IMG/VR virus record: IMGVR_UViG_3300033997_000141
Coordinates: 21,535 to 85,534 of that record
DNA from: a virus
Length of the DNA: 64,000 nt
Strand: one strand, 5' to 3'
The position numbers and the translations under genes were made by a program. Under the pieces are notes generated by a model, which worked only from the letters and a program-made list of their open reading frames with translations, was not told the DNA's origin and ran no database searches. This document shows, piece after piece, positions 18,413 to 27,063 of the stretch (positions are counted from its first letter, which is position 1; the number at the start of each line of letters is the position of its first letter).

Positions 18413-18525
18413 CCAATCAGGCTCCAGATTTTGTTCAACAGCGCCGCCGCGATGGGCAGTGCCGCGATCACGAGGATAGTGGCGAGCAGCGCCACCGCCA
18501 GACGTTTGCGAGTTTCCTTTGACAT
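18409..18525 (-). CDS. 38-residue single-pass membrane peptide
   Basis: Begins MSKETRKRLAVALLATILVI, a positively charged N-terminus followed by one membrane segment of about 22 residues. ATG 18525 is preceded by a strong GGGAGGGAAGGCT ribosome site; the longer upstream frame lacks support. The end overlaps the SbcD-like start (ATGA). Function unknown. Confidence 0.62.
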   Translation of the reverse strand: MSKETRKRLAVALLATILVIAALPIAAALLNKIWSLIG

Positions 18526-18549
18526 AGCCTTCCCTCCTGGGAACGTGTT

Positions 18550-18564
18550 GGCAGCAACGCTGCC
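18550..18564 (-). other. Small intergenic stem-loop
   Basis: GGCAGC-AAC-GCTGCC, six-base perfect arms, in the 44-base gap between two membrane peptide genes. No T run follows, so it is not a convincing terminator; it could be an mRNA processing or stability element. Confidence 0.35.
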
Positions 18565-18569
18565 GGGGG

Positions 18570-18713
18570 TTACATGAACAGCAATTTGATGTCGTACATC
18601 TGGTTGAGGATCAGAACGGCGCCATAAGCGCCGAGTGCGAAGCCCATGCCGCGCAGGTACCACACGGCGAGGACCCCAGAGGCGAAAACGAACGCTTCTT
18701 TGAGCCCGCGCAT
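18570..18713 (-). CDS. 47-residue membrane peptide
   Basis: Starts MRGLKEAFVFASGVLAVWYL and continues with a second hydrophobic stretch (GFALGAYGAVLIL), so one or two membrane passes. The start shares one base with the ligase stop (TGATG), a common coupling arrangement. It pairs with the neighbouring 38-residue membrane peptide. Function unknown. Confidence 0.6.
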   Translation of the reverse strand: MRGLKEAFVFASGVLAVWYLRGMGFALGAYGAVLILNQMYDIKLLFM

Positions 18714-19870
18714 CACAGGTCTTCCTTCCAGCACTTCGCCGTGGCGATGTTCGGGACACCGTCAGGGGTGAAGCCCATGTGCTTGATAGTCAACAACTTG
18801 TTGTCCAGGTACGACTCGATGTTCAGGCCCTGGGCGTGCTTCTCAGAGTGAGTACCTGGTGCCGTTACCTTGCCGGTGATATCGGTGCCGGGCACCCGAT
18901 AGACCAGCACAGGGTTCAAATATTCGCCGCCTTCGGGGCAGCTGTTGGGCGTGCCCCACTCGAAGCTGAACACCTCGACCTCCATGTCGGTGAACGGCTT
19001 CCACTTCACCAGCTGCGCCGGCCGGGCGTCGTCCTCGTAGCCTTCGCCGCTGATCCGCAGGATGCTGCCCTCGAATCCGTTGGCCAGGTTTTCGGCGTTG
19101 ATCCGTTCGGCATCCTCGAAGGAGAACACCTGCACCGTCGGCACCAGCACGATGCGCTCGTCACGCAGGCCCTCACTGGACTCGAACACTTCCTTGAGCG
19201 TCTGGTACCGCTCGGCGAATGGCCGGTCGTCCATGATGTCGTAGATGTGGTATTCCAGCTTCAAGGAGTCCTCGCGGTACTTCTTGATCAGGCTGCCGAT
19301 CGCCTGCAGCGTCATGCCATGGACGTACAGCTCGCCGTCCAGGTGCAGGCCTTCGAACCACGGGGCGTCCTTCAGGTCGGCCTCGAGGTGCGGCAGGTCC
19401 TGGTGCTTGCCCGGGCGGCTGTACTGGACACCCTCATGGCGCATGCTGCGGTGGCCGTCGAGCTTCGGCTGCATGAAGACGCGGCCAGAACCCCAGGGGA
19501 TGGTCGCCGGGTCGATGTCCTCAAAGGGGCACGCCAGCATCGGCAGCTTCTTGCCCAGGGCGTTGCGCACCGGCTTGCGGGCTTCTTCGCGGGTGTCCAC
19601 GTAGCCCTTGTCGCGCTGCTTCAGCACCCGCGACTTGGCTTCGGCGACAGCCTGCTCGTGCGGGCTGGTCTCGTTAGCCTTGCCGATGTTCTTGCCCTTC
19701 ACCGGGGTCAGCTTGACCACGGCCTTGCCGCCCACCTTGGTGGTGTGGCTGATGATCAGGTACGCAGAAGAAGCGCTGTAATCCTCGGCGCGCCACGGGC
19801 CGTCCTGCACGGCCTTGATGGTCCAGTCGCCTTCACCCTTGAATAGGGTCTGTTCAAACGAAATGTTCAT
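18713..19870 (-). CDS. ATP-dependent DNA ligase
   Basis: 385 residues. The nucleotidyltransferase motifs are visible: motif I MQPKLDGHRS with the lysine that takes AMP (about residue 135), motif III HLDGELYVHG, motif IV NGFEGSILR and motif V AQLVKWKPF. An OB-fold like C-terminal domain follows. An N-terminal extension of about 100 residues precedes the catalytic core. It seals nicks left by polymerase and recombination. Single-subunit phage ligases of the T7/T4 type are the nearest comparison. Confidence 0.93.
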   Translation of the reverse strand: MNISFEQTLFKGEGDWTIKAVQDGPWRAEDYSASSAYLIISHTTKVGGKAVVKLTPVKGKNIGKANETSPHEQAVAEAKSRVLKQRDKGYVDTREEARKPVRNALGKKLPMLACPFEDIDPATIPWGSGRVFMQPKLDGHRSMRHEGVQYSRPGKHQDLPHLEADLKDAPWFEGLHLDGELYVHGMTLQAIGSLIKKYREDSLKLEYHIYDIMDDRPFAERYQTLKEVFESSEGLRDERIVLVPTVQVFSFEDAERINAENLANGFEGSILRISGEGYEDDARPAQLVKWKPFTDMEVEVFSFEWGTPNSCPEGGEYLNPVLVYRVPGTDITGKVTAPGTHSEKHAQGLNIESYLDNKLLTIKHMGFTPDGVPNIATAKCWKEDL

Positions 19871-19892
19871 GAGTCGTCCTTTTGTGCGCTGA

Positions 19893-20411
19893 TTAACGTA
19901 CTTTTTGCAGTGTAACGGCTGCGGGAGGGATCTGGAAGTGCCTCACCAGGTGATCGGCTACGACCTCATGCCGCAGGCGGTTCACCGTTCCGCAGCCTTC
20001 CCACTCCGCGAGGATGTGGTCTTTGCTGATCCGGCCGTCCCCATGGATGGCGATGCCGTCCCACAGCTGGATCACCCCATGCTGCGTGTCCCAGAACAGG
20101 ATGTAGTAGGGGATGCCCAGCAAATAGCGGTACCAGCTGATAGCACCACGCTGCCCCGGGCGCACCATGGCTTTGCCCAGGGTGTGATGCACTTCACTGG
20201 CTTTCACCTCCACGAAGGCCAACAGCTGATCAGCCCGCAGCTGGCTGCCCGGCGGGAAACCCACCAGGTAGTCAGCTGGCTGCTCGGCGACCACGCTGCC
20301 AGCGGCCCCGGAATCCGAGAACCGCTGGCAGCCAACCAAGTGGCTGGTCTTCAGCTGCTTGAACACCTTCTGGATCTCGTTTTCGAAGACCTTTCCGATG
20401 TCAGCAGCCAT
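19893..20411 (-). CDS. PD-(D/E)XK nuclease, possible Holliday junction resolvase
   Basis: 172 residues. The core reads QPADYLVGFPPGS and then LLAFVEVKASE, the Asp...Glu-x-Lys metal site of the restriction-endonuclease fold, with an early Glu (FENEIQK) as in RecU/Hjc-type resolvases. A positively charged loop region (GKAMVRPGQRG) follows. Setting beside ligase, kinase and SbcCD fits a role in resolving or trimming recombination structures. Other members of this fold cannot be excluded. Confidence 0.72.
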   Translation of the reverse strand: MAADIGKVFENEIQKVFKQLKTSHLVGCQRFSDSGAAGSVVAEQPADYLVGFPPGSQLRADQLLAFVEVKASEVHHTLGKAMVRPGQRGAISWYRYLLGIPYYILFWDTQHGVIQLWDGIAIHGDGRISKDHILAEWEGCGTVNRLRHEVVADHLVRHFQIPPAAVTLQKVR

Positions 20412-20413
20412 TG

Positions 20414-21043
20414 CTAGATCCTGTACTCGTGGGCGATGCCCGCGGCCGGTCGGCTGCGGGACGGGTTCTTGATCAGCGCGACCAGGTAGTCGATGGCTTC
20501 GCTGTAGGCCGCCAGAGTGGAGTTGTTCTCCACCACCAAGTCACCGTGGATCTTGGTCAGCCCGGCCTCGCTGGCGTGGCCGGCAACCCCCACCTGCTCG
20601 GTGTCGTCTCGCTCAACGTGGACGATGATGCCGCCCTCGCTGCGGATCCACTCCGCCTCGTTGTCGAAGCGGACGTCGCTGATGACCATACCGCTGAAGT
20701 TCATGGGCTCACCCGATGCCTGCCCAGCGAGCCAGTCGCTTGGATGCTTGGCCTGCGTGATCCACTCCCACTTGGCCTTGGCCACACGAGTCCAGAGGTC
20801 AGGCTGGATCGCGCGGCCCCATTCGGTGCCCAGGGTCTGCATCAGCTTGCGGTAGCTGACCCCGGAGATGGGGTCGATGCGCTCCCGGTCGCCAATCACA
20901 AAGTTGTTACCGAAGACCTGCTCCAGCATGCGTTTGATTGGGTCGGCGAAGGCGTGTCGGTAGAGCCCCAGCTCAGTGGCCAGCACCGCTGCCGCCGTGT
21001 CCTTGCCGCTGCGAGCCACGCCCGCCAGGCCGATCAGGATCAT
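20414..21043 (-). CDS. Deoxynucleoside monophosphate kinase
   Basis: 209 residues. A P-loop GLAGVARSGKDTAAAVLA (residues 5-22) is followed by RHAFADPIKRML and a long variable region of the dNMP kinase family (T4 gp1-like). It phosphorylates deoxynucleoside monophosphates to diphosphates for phage DNA synthesis, working with ThyX and the MazG-like protein encoded upstream. The ATG overlaps the exonuclease stop (ATGA). Confidence 0.85.
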   Translation of the reverse strand: MILIGLAGVARSGKDTAAAVLATELGLYRHAFADPIKRMLEQVFGNNFVIGDRERIDPISGVSYRKLMQTLGTEWGRAIQPDLWTRVAKAKWEWITQAKHPSDWLAGQASGEPMNFSGMVISDVRFDNEAEWIRSEGGIIVHVERDDTEQVGVAGHASEAGLTKIHGDLVVENNSTLAAYSEAIDYLVALIKNPSRSRPAAGIAHEYRI

Positions 21044-21822
21044 ACGGCGTCCTCCGGCTTGATCAGGCCCAGCTGCAGGCGGATGGCCTGGTCAAGCTCG
21101 AAACTGATGGTCATCTCGCACTTTTCGCTGATGATCCAGCGCAGGTAGTCGTCCGGGATGTGCCGGATCTTCTTGCCCTTGTGCTTGGTGCCCCAGGACA
21201 GCTTCATGTCAGGGGTGCCGTCGTCACCCTGCATCCACTTGTGCAGCTGGTCCAGGCTGGTGCAGTCTGCCAAGCCCTTCTCGTTCACCAGGCGCATCAT
21301 CGGCGCGATCATGTCCAGGGTGCCGATCACGTCCGCCAGCGCGTCGTGCGCCTTGGCCAGCGGCTTGCCCAGCAGGCGTTCGTAGGAGTAGCCCAGATTG
21401 GCTGCCTCCCACAGGCCGGCCTTCTTGATCTTCGAGGCGCCCTTATACAGGTCCACCGAGCGATTCGGCTTCCAGCCCGCGCGGATGGCGATCTGATTGT
21501 CGAAACAGGCGCCGTTGAAACTGACCACAGCCTGGTAGTCGTGCTCGTTGATGGTCTTCATCTCGCTGCGCAGGAACGGCAGCCAGTCCGGCTTGCCCAT
21601 CACGTCGAGGTCGGTGTAGCCGTGGATCGCCGAGGCCTCGGCTTCGATCGGCACGCCGGGGTTCAGCAGGTTCACGTCCTGGTCCAGGATCTCGTAGCTG
21701 CCGTCCTGGTGCAGGGTGGCCATCAGCAGCGCCGACTGGATCACGCCCAGCTCCTGCACCTTCAAGCCGGTGGTTTCGTAGTCATGGCCGAAGACCACGA
21801 TCGATTGTTGGTTGAAGCTCAT
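21040..21822 (-). CDS. DEDDh 3'-5' exonuclease
   Basis: 260 residues. Exo I is FGHDYETTG (Asp14, Glu16), Exo II is VVSFNGACFDNQ and Exo III is KAHDALADVIGT with the catalytic His and Asp. This is the RNase T/exonuclease I/DnaQ superfamily, and the C-terminal 90 residues resemble exonuclease I accessory parts only loosely. It may degrade single-stranded DNA in recombination or act as a proofreader, although the polymerase has its own 3'-5' domain. The start overlaps the next upstream stop by four bases. Confidence 0.85.
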   Translation of the reverse strand: MSFNQQSIVVFGHDYETTGLKVQELGVIQSALLMATLHQDGSYEILDQDVNLLNPGVPIEAEASAIHGYTDLDVMGKPDWLPFLRSEMKTINEHDYQAVVSFNGACFDNQIAIRAGWKPNRSVDLYKGASKIKKAGLWEAANLGYSYERLLGKPLAKAHDALADVIGTLDMIAPMMRLVNEKGLADCTSLDQLHKWMQGDDGTPDMKLSWGTKHKGKKIRHIPDDYLRWIISEKCEMTISFELDQAIRLQLGLIKPEDAV

Positions 21823-22148
21823 GCACGTCTCCTTTTGGGCTTAATGCCCGTCTTGGTGGGTCGTCCTGCTGCGCGGTCATCCGCCCCGCGCTTGGTGAAA
21901 TAGCGGATGTACAGCTGCGGGTACTCATCCCGCAGTGTCTGGGCCATCTTGTCCTTGCACGACACTTCGTGGCGCAGAGCCTTAATCTCGCCGCGCAGGT
22001 GCTCAATCACTTGCTCCTGCGCTTTGATGTGGGTGCAGGCCTCCTCATAGACTTGGCCAAGGGGTTTACCATCCTCCAGGTAGATTTCCAGGTGGCCGTT
22101 CTGGCCACCTTGGAAACGCTGAAGCCAATCAAGCAGCTTCTGCTTCAA
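21819..22148 (-). CDS. Uncharacterised coiled-coil protein with TTG start
   Basis: 109 residues if translation begins at TTG 22148, which lies seven bases after a strong GAGGAGGA site inside the end of the polymerase gene. The frame stays open further upstream but no good ribosome site is seen there. It has a predicted helix-rich centre (EEACTHIKAQEQVIEHLRGE) and a very basic C-terminal tail (TGIKPKRRRA) that could bind DNA. It overlaps the polymerase by 20 bases, suggesting coupled synthesis and perhaps partnership. Confidence 0.6.
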   Translation of the reverse strand: MKQKLLDWLQRFQGGQNGHLEIYLEDGKPLGQVYEEACTHIKAQEQVIEHLRGEIKALRHEVSCKDKMAQTLRDEYPQLYIRYFTKRGADDRAAGRPTKTGIKPKRRRA

Positions 22149-25100
22149 GTTCTTCCTCCTCAACCATTTCAGCGTCTTCGTCGAAGGTGACCTTGGTGAT
22201 CGGGTCGAACGGCTCGAGCATGTCCACCTCCCAGATTTCCCGCGCTTCCTCCAGCGATCTGGCGACGAACTTGGCGACGTTCTCTGGGCTGATATCCCGG
22301 CCCAGCTCATGCACCCGGCCCCAGTCCGGCCCGATGGAATACTCGGGCACCTGGCGAACAACGTGCTGTGGCGGGGTCGAGTCGGCCATGTACTGGCCCA
22401 TTTCGATGCAGTAGGCCAGCACGTCGTCCTTATGCACCCACGACACCACCTCGTCGTAGATCGGCGCGAAGAACTCCATGCGGATGCGATCCATCATGCC
22501 GCTCTCGGCCACCCAGGTCAGAACGCGGCGCAGCATGTCCGCTGCCGAGCCCTGGATACCGAAGTTGGCGCCCTGGCGGTGCTGGCGGGCAACCTTGCCG
22601 TTGTCCTTGTGGAAGATGTCGTCGGTGGCATGGCGCTTGGTGCCGAAGGCCGTCAGCGTGTACCCATGGGTTTCCATGAACGCTGCCTGCTCCTTCTGCC
22701 AGGCCGGGATGCGGTTGTAGAGCTCCATCGCACCGTCCAGCAGCTCCTTCGCTTCCTCGATCGGGATGATCAGGTTGCGAGACAGCGTAGCTGGGCCGGC
22801 ACCGTAGGCCAGGCCGAAGTTCACCGGCTTGGAGGCCTTACGGATGGCCGACGCCAGAGGGTGCAGCGGGTGGTCTTCCTGCTTGCGCGCGGGGTTGAAC
22901 TGCTCGAAGGTACCGAGAGCTGCGTGGTCTGCCGCTTCCTTGCCGGACAGCTTCTTGGCTTTGCTGGCCGCGATGCCGGAGCCGGTAACGGAGTGCAGGT
23001 CCTTCTCGCCGGCCGGGTTGTTGTAGGCGTCGATCATCACCGGGTCGTTCGCTTCGCACGCCAGCAGGCGCAGCTCCTGACCGTTGAAGTCGATCGCCAC
23101 ACAGACATAGTCCGGGTTCGGCGGGATGTAGACCGAGCGCAGGCCAACGCCACCCTTCGACACCGCGAGGATGTTGGTCGAGGTGGCCGTCGGCCGGCCG
23201 GTGTCGGTGCCGTAGTCGGTGAGGTACGGGTGGATCCGACCATCGACGTGGCGCCAGAGAGGGTACTTGTCGTGGTAGAGGCTGCAGCGGGTGGTCGCCG
23301 ACTTCACCTTCAGCAGGACCGCCAGCGCATCACGCTGCCATTCGTGCTTGATGTCGTTGGCCAGGGCCGTCTCGATGGCCTTTTCGTCCGTTGCCGGCCC
23401 GGCCACGGTGATGCCCAGGGCCAGGCGGCTCTTGCCCGCCTTCTTGCCGTAGAGTCGCACCTGGGCACCGATCTTGCAGTACAGCAGGTGTTGCATCTGG
23501 ACCGGGCTGCCCACGTTCAGCGCATCGCCGAACTCGACCTCGCGCGGCTCGATCTTGGCCAGTCGCTGCACCACCTCACCCAGCTTCTCGAACACCTTCT
23601 CGGCCGTGGCGAGGCGTTCCTGGTAGTGGTCCTTCGCGTTGTCGAAGCCGCCGTCCTCCGAAGCCTCGGCGTGCTTGCGCAGCTCGTTGATCTTCATGCA
23701 CTCCGCGCCCATGGCCGTGCTGACCATCTCGATCAGCTCCACCTGGTCATCGGTCATGCCCCAGGAGTCGGAGAAGCCCTCGGCACCGACGCTAGCCAGG
23801 TACTCCTGCCAGGCCTTGTGGTTCAGCTTGGCCAGCTCGGGTAGACCCACGGCCTTGAGTGCTGCGCTGACCTGCTTCTCGGTGAAGGCGAACTTCGGCA
23901 TCACCTTCTCGACGCGGTACGGCGTGTATTGGCAGGCTGCCTCGATCTTCTTGCGCCACTCCGCCAGCTTGGCCTGGCCTTCAGACCGCACCTGCTCGGC
24001 GTCGGCGCCGTTATCGGCAGCGCCTGCCTTGCGGGTGGCCGACTTCAGCACGTAGGTCTTCTCGGCCTCGATCAACGACTTGCAGCCTTCGGTGATGTTG
24101 CCGCTGACGTTGTCCTGAAGGATCTGGCGCAGCTCTGCCATGCCTTCCTCAATGGTCTTGAGGTCAGCGGCGTGCAGGCGCTTCTGGAGGGCCCAGTTGA
24201 TGTTGCAGCCGTGGATGTAGGCACGCTGCAGCGGCTCGGTCGGGCGGATGGCCATGGCCTCGTACTGCAGCCACTGCTCGTCGAGAATCAGCATCAGCTG
24301 GAGCAGGTCGTACAGGTGGCCGGTGACCAGGGAGTCATCCGAGCCGTAGTTGAAGACCTCGTCGAGGGTCAGGTGGCACATCAGCTTGGCCGGCTCGCCA
24401 TGATCTTCTGCCCAGGCCTGACCCGCTGCGATGGTGTCCTGGTAGGAGGTCTGCTTGAACGACAGGTACTCGCTCGACAGCTCCTTCAGGCCAGCACCCA
24501 TGTTCTCGTTGTAGAAGCGCTGCATCACCCGGGTGTCGCGGCAGTTGGTCAGCCAGAAGCCCAGGTTGGTGCGGGTCACCGTGCCTTCGAAGTAGGCGTT
24601 GTGGGCCACGATCTGCGAGTGCTTCATGGCGTGCTGCAGGATCTCGGCGATCACTTCCTTCGGCAGGTTCGCCGAGCGGTGGTGGTCAACCGGGATGTAG
24701 ATCACGTTTTCCAGGTGCTTGCCGAACTGGAACGAAGCGCCGGCCAGGACCTGGCTGAGGTTATCGACGAAGCTGTTGCCGCGCGGCGAGGCCCGGCGGA
24801 AGTTGGCGATCTGGGTCTTGTCGGACGACTCATAGTCGAAGGCCACCAGCGGGCTTTCGGCGATGGACGCCAGGATGCCCTCACGCATTTCCTCCCAGTT
24901 CTCGGTGGTGACCGCGAACGGCGCGGGGAAGAACTCATCCAGACCGTCGGCCCACATGTCCTCGCAGCCCACGGCGGCCAGGTACTCGTAGGTCTTCTGC
25001 GGGTGAGGTACGCGCTTGACGAAGATCGGCTTGATCAGCTTGCGCTTACGGGGCTTCCAGCACAGCTCGGGACGCAGCTGCGCCAGGCGCCAGCCCAGTC

Positions 25101-25893
25101 GCCACTCATCGAACTGGTTGTGCAGCTTGATCAGGCCCTTGTGCCCGGTCTCTTCAATGGCTCCCTTCAGATCGTCGGTATTGCCACTGGCGACCACAGC
25201 CTGCAGGTCTTCCAGGCCGTCGTAGCCGAAGGCCTCGACCAGCTTGTGGATGGCTGCCGGGCCCATGCCGCGCACGCCGCCGTAGTTGTCCGACTTGTCG
25301 CCGACGATCGACTTGGCCAAGCTGGTCAGCTTTAGCGGTAGGCCTTCCAACTCGTGCCCTTCCGGGTACACGGCCTCGGCGCCCAGGTGCATGACGTTCT
25401 TGATGCTGACGCCGGTATCGTCGCTCACCAGCACCAGCAAGTCCTGGTCCACGGTGTAGACGGTGGAGGTAATGCCGGCCGCCTCCAGACGCTGCACGAC
25501 CCAGGCGATCACGTCGTCCGCTTCCACGCCGATCACGGCGATCTGGACGATGCCCATGGCCGCCAGGAACTTCTTCGCCCAGTCCTCGAGCATGGCCAGC
25601 TGTTCGATCTCGATTGGGCTCTTTTCCTCGTCCTTCTTGGACTTCTGCCCCTTGTACTCGGGGAAGATGGTGGTGCGGTACTCGCGGCCATGGTCATGGG
25701 CCACGATGATGTCCCGCGGACTGTCGCCGATCTCGAAGATCGGGTTCAGGTAACGGGTGATGAAGTCGGCAGCGCCTACCTGCCAGTGGGCGTAGGCTCG
25801 GCCGGTCTTCTCGCACGGCATGGCCTCGGGGTCCGAGGCGCCATAGTAGGCATGCTTGAGGGCAGCCCTGAAATCGATGATGTGCTTGTGCAT
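22129..25893 (-). CDS. DNA polymerase I, three-domain (5' nuclease, 3'-5' exonuclease, polymerase)
   Basis: 1254 residues, well above the 928 of E. coli Pol I. The 5' nuclease domain (1-290) shows VIGVEADDVIA (120-130), TVDQDLLVLV and VGDKSDNYGGVRGMGP (197-212). The 3'-5' exonuclease shows VAFDYESS (Asp353, Glu355), AHNAYFE and NYGSDD (515-520). The polymerase shows motif A IDFNGQELRLL (934-944), motif B RKASKPVNFGLAYG (1018-1031) and motif C IYDEVV (1145-1150). Motif C has Tyr where Pol I has His. An extra block of about 200 residues lies before the polymerase core, and about 40 lie between motifs A and B. This is the phage replicative polymerase. Confidence 0.95.
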   Translation of the reverse strand: MHKHIIDFRAALKHAYYGASDPEAMPCEKTGRAYAHWQVGAADFITRYLNPIFEIGDSPRDIIVAHDHGREYRTTIFPEYKGQKSKKDEEKSPIEIEQLAMLEDWAKKFLAAMGIVQIAVIGVEADDVIAWVVQRLEAAGITSTVYTVDQDLLVLVSDDTGVSIKNVMHLGAEAVYPEGHELEGLPLKLTSLAKSIVGDKSDNYGGVRGMGPAAIHKLVEAFGYDGLEDLQAVVASGNTDDLKGAIEETGHKGLIKLHNQFDEWRLGWRLAQLRPELCWKPRKRKLIKPIFVKRVPHPQKTYEYLAAVGCEDMWADGLDEFFPAPFAVTTENWEEMREGILASIAESPLVAFDYESSDKTQIANFRRASPRGNSFVDNLSQVLAGASFQFGKHLENVIYIPVDHHRSANLPKEVIAEILQHAMKHSQIVAHNAYFEGTVTRTNLGFWLTNCRDTRVMQRFYNENMGAGLKELSSEYLSFKQTSYQDTIAAGQAWAEDHGEPAKLMCHLTLDEVFNYGSDDSLVTGHLYDLLQLMLILDEQWLQYEAMAIRPTEPLQRAYIHGCNINWALQKRLHAADLKTIEEGMAELRQILQDNVSGNITEGCKSLIEAEKTYVLKSATRKAGAADNGADAEQVRSEGQAKLAEWRKKIEAACQYTPYRVEKVMPKFAFTEKQVSAALKAVGLPELAKLNHKAWQEYLASVGAEGFSDSWGMTDDQVELIEMVSTAMGAECMKINELRKHAEASEDGGFDNAKDHYQERLATAEKVFEKLGEVVQRLAKIEPREVEFGDALNVGSPVQMQHLLYCKIGAQVRLYGKKAGKSRLALGITVAGPATDEKAIETALANDIKHEWQRDALAVLLKVKSATTRCSLYHDKYPLWRHVDGRIHPYLTDYGTDTGRPTATSTNILAVSKGGVGLRSVYIPPNPDYVCVAIDFNGQELRLLACEANDPVMIDAYNNPAGEKDLHSVTGSGIAASKAKKLSGKEAADHAALGTFEQFNPARKQEDHPLHPLASAIRKASKPVNFGLAYGAGPATLSRNLIIPIEEAKELLDGAMELYNRIPAWQKEQAAFMETHGYTLTAFGTKRHATDDIFHKDNGKVARQHRQGANFGIQGSAADMLRRVLTWVAESGMMDRIRMEFFAPIYDEVVSWVHKDDVLAYCIEMGQYMADSTPPQHVVRQVPEYSIGPDWGRVHELGRDISPENVAKFVARSLEEAREIWEVDMLEPFDPITKVTFDEDAEMVEEEELEAEAA

Positions 25894-25894
25894 A

Positions 25895-26245
25895 TCAGCG
25901 CGTCCTTGGTTTGTGGATCAGCTGCGTGGACCCGTGCAGCTGGATCGGGATGTTGCGGGTCTTTACCTTGCGCCGGCCGGGGTTTGTGGCACGCAAGGCC
26001 TTGGAGAGCATTTCCAGGTAGTCGGCCATACGCTGCGCCGCCGCCTCCTGGTTGGGCTGCACCGGCATGCCCTCCATCTGCATGTACGCCTGAGCGCTGC
26101 CGTCGGAAAGAATGTCGATCCGCAACTCTTGATCGAACGTTATCTTTTCGCCCACGGCCATGACTTGATAGCGGAGGGTAAGCCCTCCGCTATCAAGCTC
26201 GGCGGTTGCACTTATGAACTCGCGCCTCGCCGAGATGAGTTTCAT
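25895..26245 (-). CDS. Uncharacterised protein containing a coding-region hairpin
   Basis: 116 residues from ATG 26245, which overlaps the ThyX stop (ATGA). It begins MKLISARREFISATAELDSG, has a central beta-rich part and a basic C-terminus (NPGRRKVKTRNIPIQLHG). Codons for ELDSGGLTLRYQ include a perfect 15-base inverted repeat. An internal ATG at 26161 just after the hairpin would give an 88-residue form but lacks a ribosome site. Not recognised. Confidence 0.65.
   Translation of the reverse strand: MKLISARREFISATAELDSGGLTLRYQVMAVGEKITFDQELRIDILSDGSAQAYMQMEGMPVQPNQEAAAQRMADYLEMLSKALRATNPGRRKVKTRNIPIQLHGSTQLIHKPRTR
26164..26197 (-). repeat. Perfect 15-base inverted repeat inside a gene
   Basis: Arms CTTGATAGCGGAGGG and CCCTCCGCTATCAAG with a TAAG loop, all within the coding sequence that follows ThyX. 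No T run follows on either strand. A stem this long in a coding sequence is unlikely by chance. Confidence 0.8.
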
Positions 26246-26973
26246 GCTGGCACGCCAGTCAGAGCTGCCCAACTGACGGGGAACAGCTCGGCCATGATGT
26301 CGCCGATCGGCAGGAACAGGTCGCGGACCTCGCCCTGAGCGTGAGAATCGACACGCTTGTTATAGGCGTTGGCGAAGGCGTACAGGCTGCCGGTCCAGTA
26401 CCAGTTAACCTCGCAGCCCTGTGGGAGCACGAAACGGGCCTGCTCGGGGGCTACGCCCTGGCGCACCAGTTCTTCATAGAAACTGATCATGTCCTCACAG
26501 CGCATGATGTATTGCTGGCGGATCAAGTGGCTGTCTGGGTGATCACCTGCACTGCCTTGCTTGACCTTGTCGCCGTCAGGCGCCTGGCGGAACATCTCGG
26601 GCACGAACAACTCAGGCCGAGAGCTGATATAGCGTCGGCTCTCCTCGTTTTCGACGAAGCCGACCTTGTGCTTGAAGCACTGGGTGCGGATCGGCACCGG
26701 CGCCTGCATGCGCAGCGTGATGCTGGTGTGGGCGAAGGGGGTCCAGTGCTCGTGCTTGGCCAGGTAGCGAATAAGGGCTGCGTGGCTGCGCGGGGTCTTC
26801 TTCGGTACCGCTCCAGGGATCTGCTTGACTGCCTCCTCCTCCAGGTCCTTGAGGATTTGGGCCGCTTCGTCGGTCAGAAAGTATTCGACGTCGAAGTCGT
26901 TGGCGAAGCTGACCTTGGCAGCCTTCACCACGCTCAGGTCGTCACCCATGTGGTCCACGTAAATAGCGTGCAT
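26242..26973 (-). CDS. thyX: Flavin-dependent thymidylate synthase ThyX
   Basis: 243 residues. The ThyX signature region reads RTQCFKHKVGFVENEESRRY (about residues 95-114). It matches RHRX7S-type motifs except that the two arginines are lysines (KHK), a variant I associate with phage ThyX. Upstream FAHTSITLRMQAPVPIRTQ and downstream WYWTGSLYAFANAYNKRVD also fit. It makes dTMP from dUMP using FAD, NADPH and methylene-tetrahydrofolate. It shares a nucleotide-supply role with the dNMP kinase and the MazG-like protein. Confidence 0.94.
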   Translation of the reverse strand: MHAIYVDHMGDDLSVVKAAKVSFANDFDVEYFLTDEAAQILKDLEEEAVKQIPGAVPKKTPRSHAALIRYLAKHEHWTPFAHTSITLRMQAPVPIRTQCFKHKVGFVENEESRRYISSRPELFVPEMFRQAPDGDKVKQGSAGDHPDSHLIRQQYIMRCEDMISFYEELVRQGVAPEQARFVLPQGCEVNWYWTGSLYAFANAYNKRVDSHAQGEVRDLFLPIGDIMAELFPVSWAALTGVPA

Positions 26974-26982
26974 CTTTCGTCC

Positions 26983-27054
26983 TTACGGCATGTGCCGGAG
27001 TAGCGTGTCAATGATGGAGGCAGCGGCCCATGCCGCTGCCCACCTGGTGGCCAT
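26983..27054 (-). CDS. Possible 23-residue peptide
   Basis: An alanine-rich open frame MATRWAAAWAAASIIDTLLR... fills the gap between two solid genes, in the same direction. The ribosome site is weak (TTGAG). It would be an amphipathic or membrane-bound helix if made. Recorded because the gap is otherwise empty. Confidence 0.25.
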   Translation of the reverse strand: MATRWAAAWAAASIIDTLLRHMP

Positions 27055-27063
27055 GTTGCTCAA

